Shown: in pieces, positions 4,803-5,319 of the stretch
Numbering within the stretch: the stretch's first letter is position 1
Layout of the letters: each line of letters begins with the position of its first letter
DNA from: Acidimicrobiaceae bacterium
GTDB taxonomy: Bacteria; Actinomycetota; Acidimicrobiia; Acidimicrobiales; UBA8592
Direction: 5' to 3'
Assembly (NCBI GenBank): GCA_002715405.1
Contig: PAZD01000033.1
Coordinates: forward strand, 1 to 5,319
Length of the DNA stretch: 5,319 nucleotides
Translations under genes and position numbers: made by a program
Notes under the pieces: model-generated
Told to the model about the DNA's origin: nothing
The model's database searches: none
Seen by the model: only the letters and a program-made list of their open reading frames with translations

Positions 4803-5276
4803 ATGCAAGAAACTAACCCTTCAAATAAATTTGGTTTCAGTGAACTCCCCATAGCGGAAGCTCACTGTGATGGACCATGTGGTGTGTATGATCCATCATC
4901 GGCAAGGATTGCAGCTGAAGCTGTTCGTTCGATGACGAAGAAAATCCTTGATTTAACCCCACCAGAACCAGGAGATGCTCAAGCAGTTGCCGGCTATCTC
5001 AATACTGTTGGTCGGTATGTCACCATCAAAGAAGAGCAAGCCGAATTAGCTAAGCATGAACTACTAGTGCTTTGGACTGACTACTTCAAGCCTGCGCATC
5101 TTGAAGCTTATCCTGACCTCCATGAAGTCTTTTGGAATGCGGCTAAAGCATGCTCGGAATGCAAGCAGCATGTTTCTGCTGATGCAGCTGATCAACTCAT
5201 GGCAGCAGTAGAAAAAGTACATAACATGTTTTGGGAAAGCAAAGGCCGAGAAGTCACATACTACGAAGCAAGTTGA
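4803..5276 (+). CDS. sodN: Nickel-containing superoxide dismutase precursor
   Basis: Converts superoxide to oxygen and hydrogen peroxide using a Ni(II/III) centre; active as a hexamer in known members. The 157-residue precursor has a 20-residue propeptide (ending I-A-E-A) whose removal would expose H21 as residue 1 of the nickel hook H-C-D-G-P-C-G-V-Y: mature His1, Cys2 and Cys6 are the Ni ligands, Pro5 shapes the loop, and Tyr9 guards the site. The mature chain (137 residues) is longer than the 117-residue Streptomyces enzyme and resembles the cyanobacterial/marine type, with the helix D-P-S-S-A-R-I-A-A-E-A. Residue 17 is Ala where the Streptomyces enzyme has Glu17. A C-S-E-C pair near the C-terminus (precursor 118-121) is outside the active site. 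Maturation needs a SodX-type protease, not present in the window but possibly downstream. It is divergent from the nickel permease gene. Stop TGA. Confidence 0.97.
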   Translation: MQETNPSNKFGFSELPIAEAHCDGPCGVYDPSSARIAAEAVRSMTKKILDLTPPEPGDAQAVAGYLNTVGRYVTIKEEQAELAKHELLVLWTDYFKPAHLEAYPDLHEVFWNAAKACSECKQHVSADAADQLMAAVEKVHNMFWESKGREVTYYEAS

Positions 5277-5319
5277 AACTTTCGTTTCTTCGGGAAATAG
5301 TACATTGGTTGACTGGACG
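5277..5319. other. Short tail after sodN, nothing assignable
   Basis: These 43 bases hold a weak TTTC-TTCGG-GAAA stem-loop possibility without a following T-run, too weak to call a terminator. No start of a sodX-like gene can be recognised before the window ends. Confidence 0.3.

Noticed and set aside
5277..5319. Start of sodX downstream of sodN
   Set aside because: Only 43 bases remain and no start codon with a ribosome binding site or protease-like sequence is visible.

Overview
This is a compact, moderately AT-rich bacterial window with seven protein genes, six of them complete. Short intergenic gaps, uncoupled small-molecule enzymes and a cyanobacterial/marine-type nickel superoxide dismutase suggest an uncultured, probably marine bacterium with a streamlined genome. 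An actinobacterium-like lineage is possible, but this taxonomic guess is inference. UGA acts as a normal stop for sodN and for the gene at 1001-1444, so the genetic code is standard.

Left part (1-1444). A 5'-truncated DUF2889 gene on the + strand converges on a two-gene minus-strand operon. Both operon genes belong to the carboxymuconolactone decarboxylase (CMD)/AhpD-like fold. The promoter-proximal gene (1001-1444) lacks a complete CxxC. The second gene (510-1004) overlaps it by ATGA, has a perfect AGGAGG ribosome binding site, and carries an in-frame UGA exactly where the second Cys of the redox CxxC is expected. This gives C51-Y-T-U54 and reads best as an AhpD-like selenoprotein. A small stem-loop with G in its apical loop lies just 3' of the UGA, as expected of a bacterial SECIS. 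A conventional gene caller would reduce this gene to an 89-residue fragment starting at 779 or call it a pseudogene. It is the main discovery of the window.

Middle part (1508-3807). Three co-directional + strand genes with gaps of 35 and about 48 bases form a likely operon: a VOC-superfamily metalloenzyme with methylmalonyl-CoA-epimerase-like metal ligands, a TauE/SafE membrane exporter, and a ribokinase (rbsK). The first is divergent from the CMD operon across about 60 bases.

Right part (3793-5319). A nickel-homeostasis and oxidative-stress module: a NicO/NiCoT-like nickel permease with a His-rich cytoplasmic loop (minus strand, overlapping the rbsK 3' end by 15 bases) is divergent from sodN, the nickel superoxide dismutase with its HCDGPCGVY nickel hook. 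A 6-7-6 inverted repeat sits just upstream of the sodN ribosome binding site. The maturation protease gene sodX is not in the window; only 43 bases follow sodN. No RNA genes, mobile elements or CRISPR arrays were seen.
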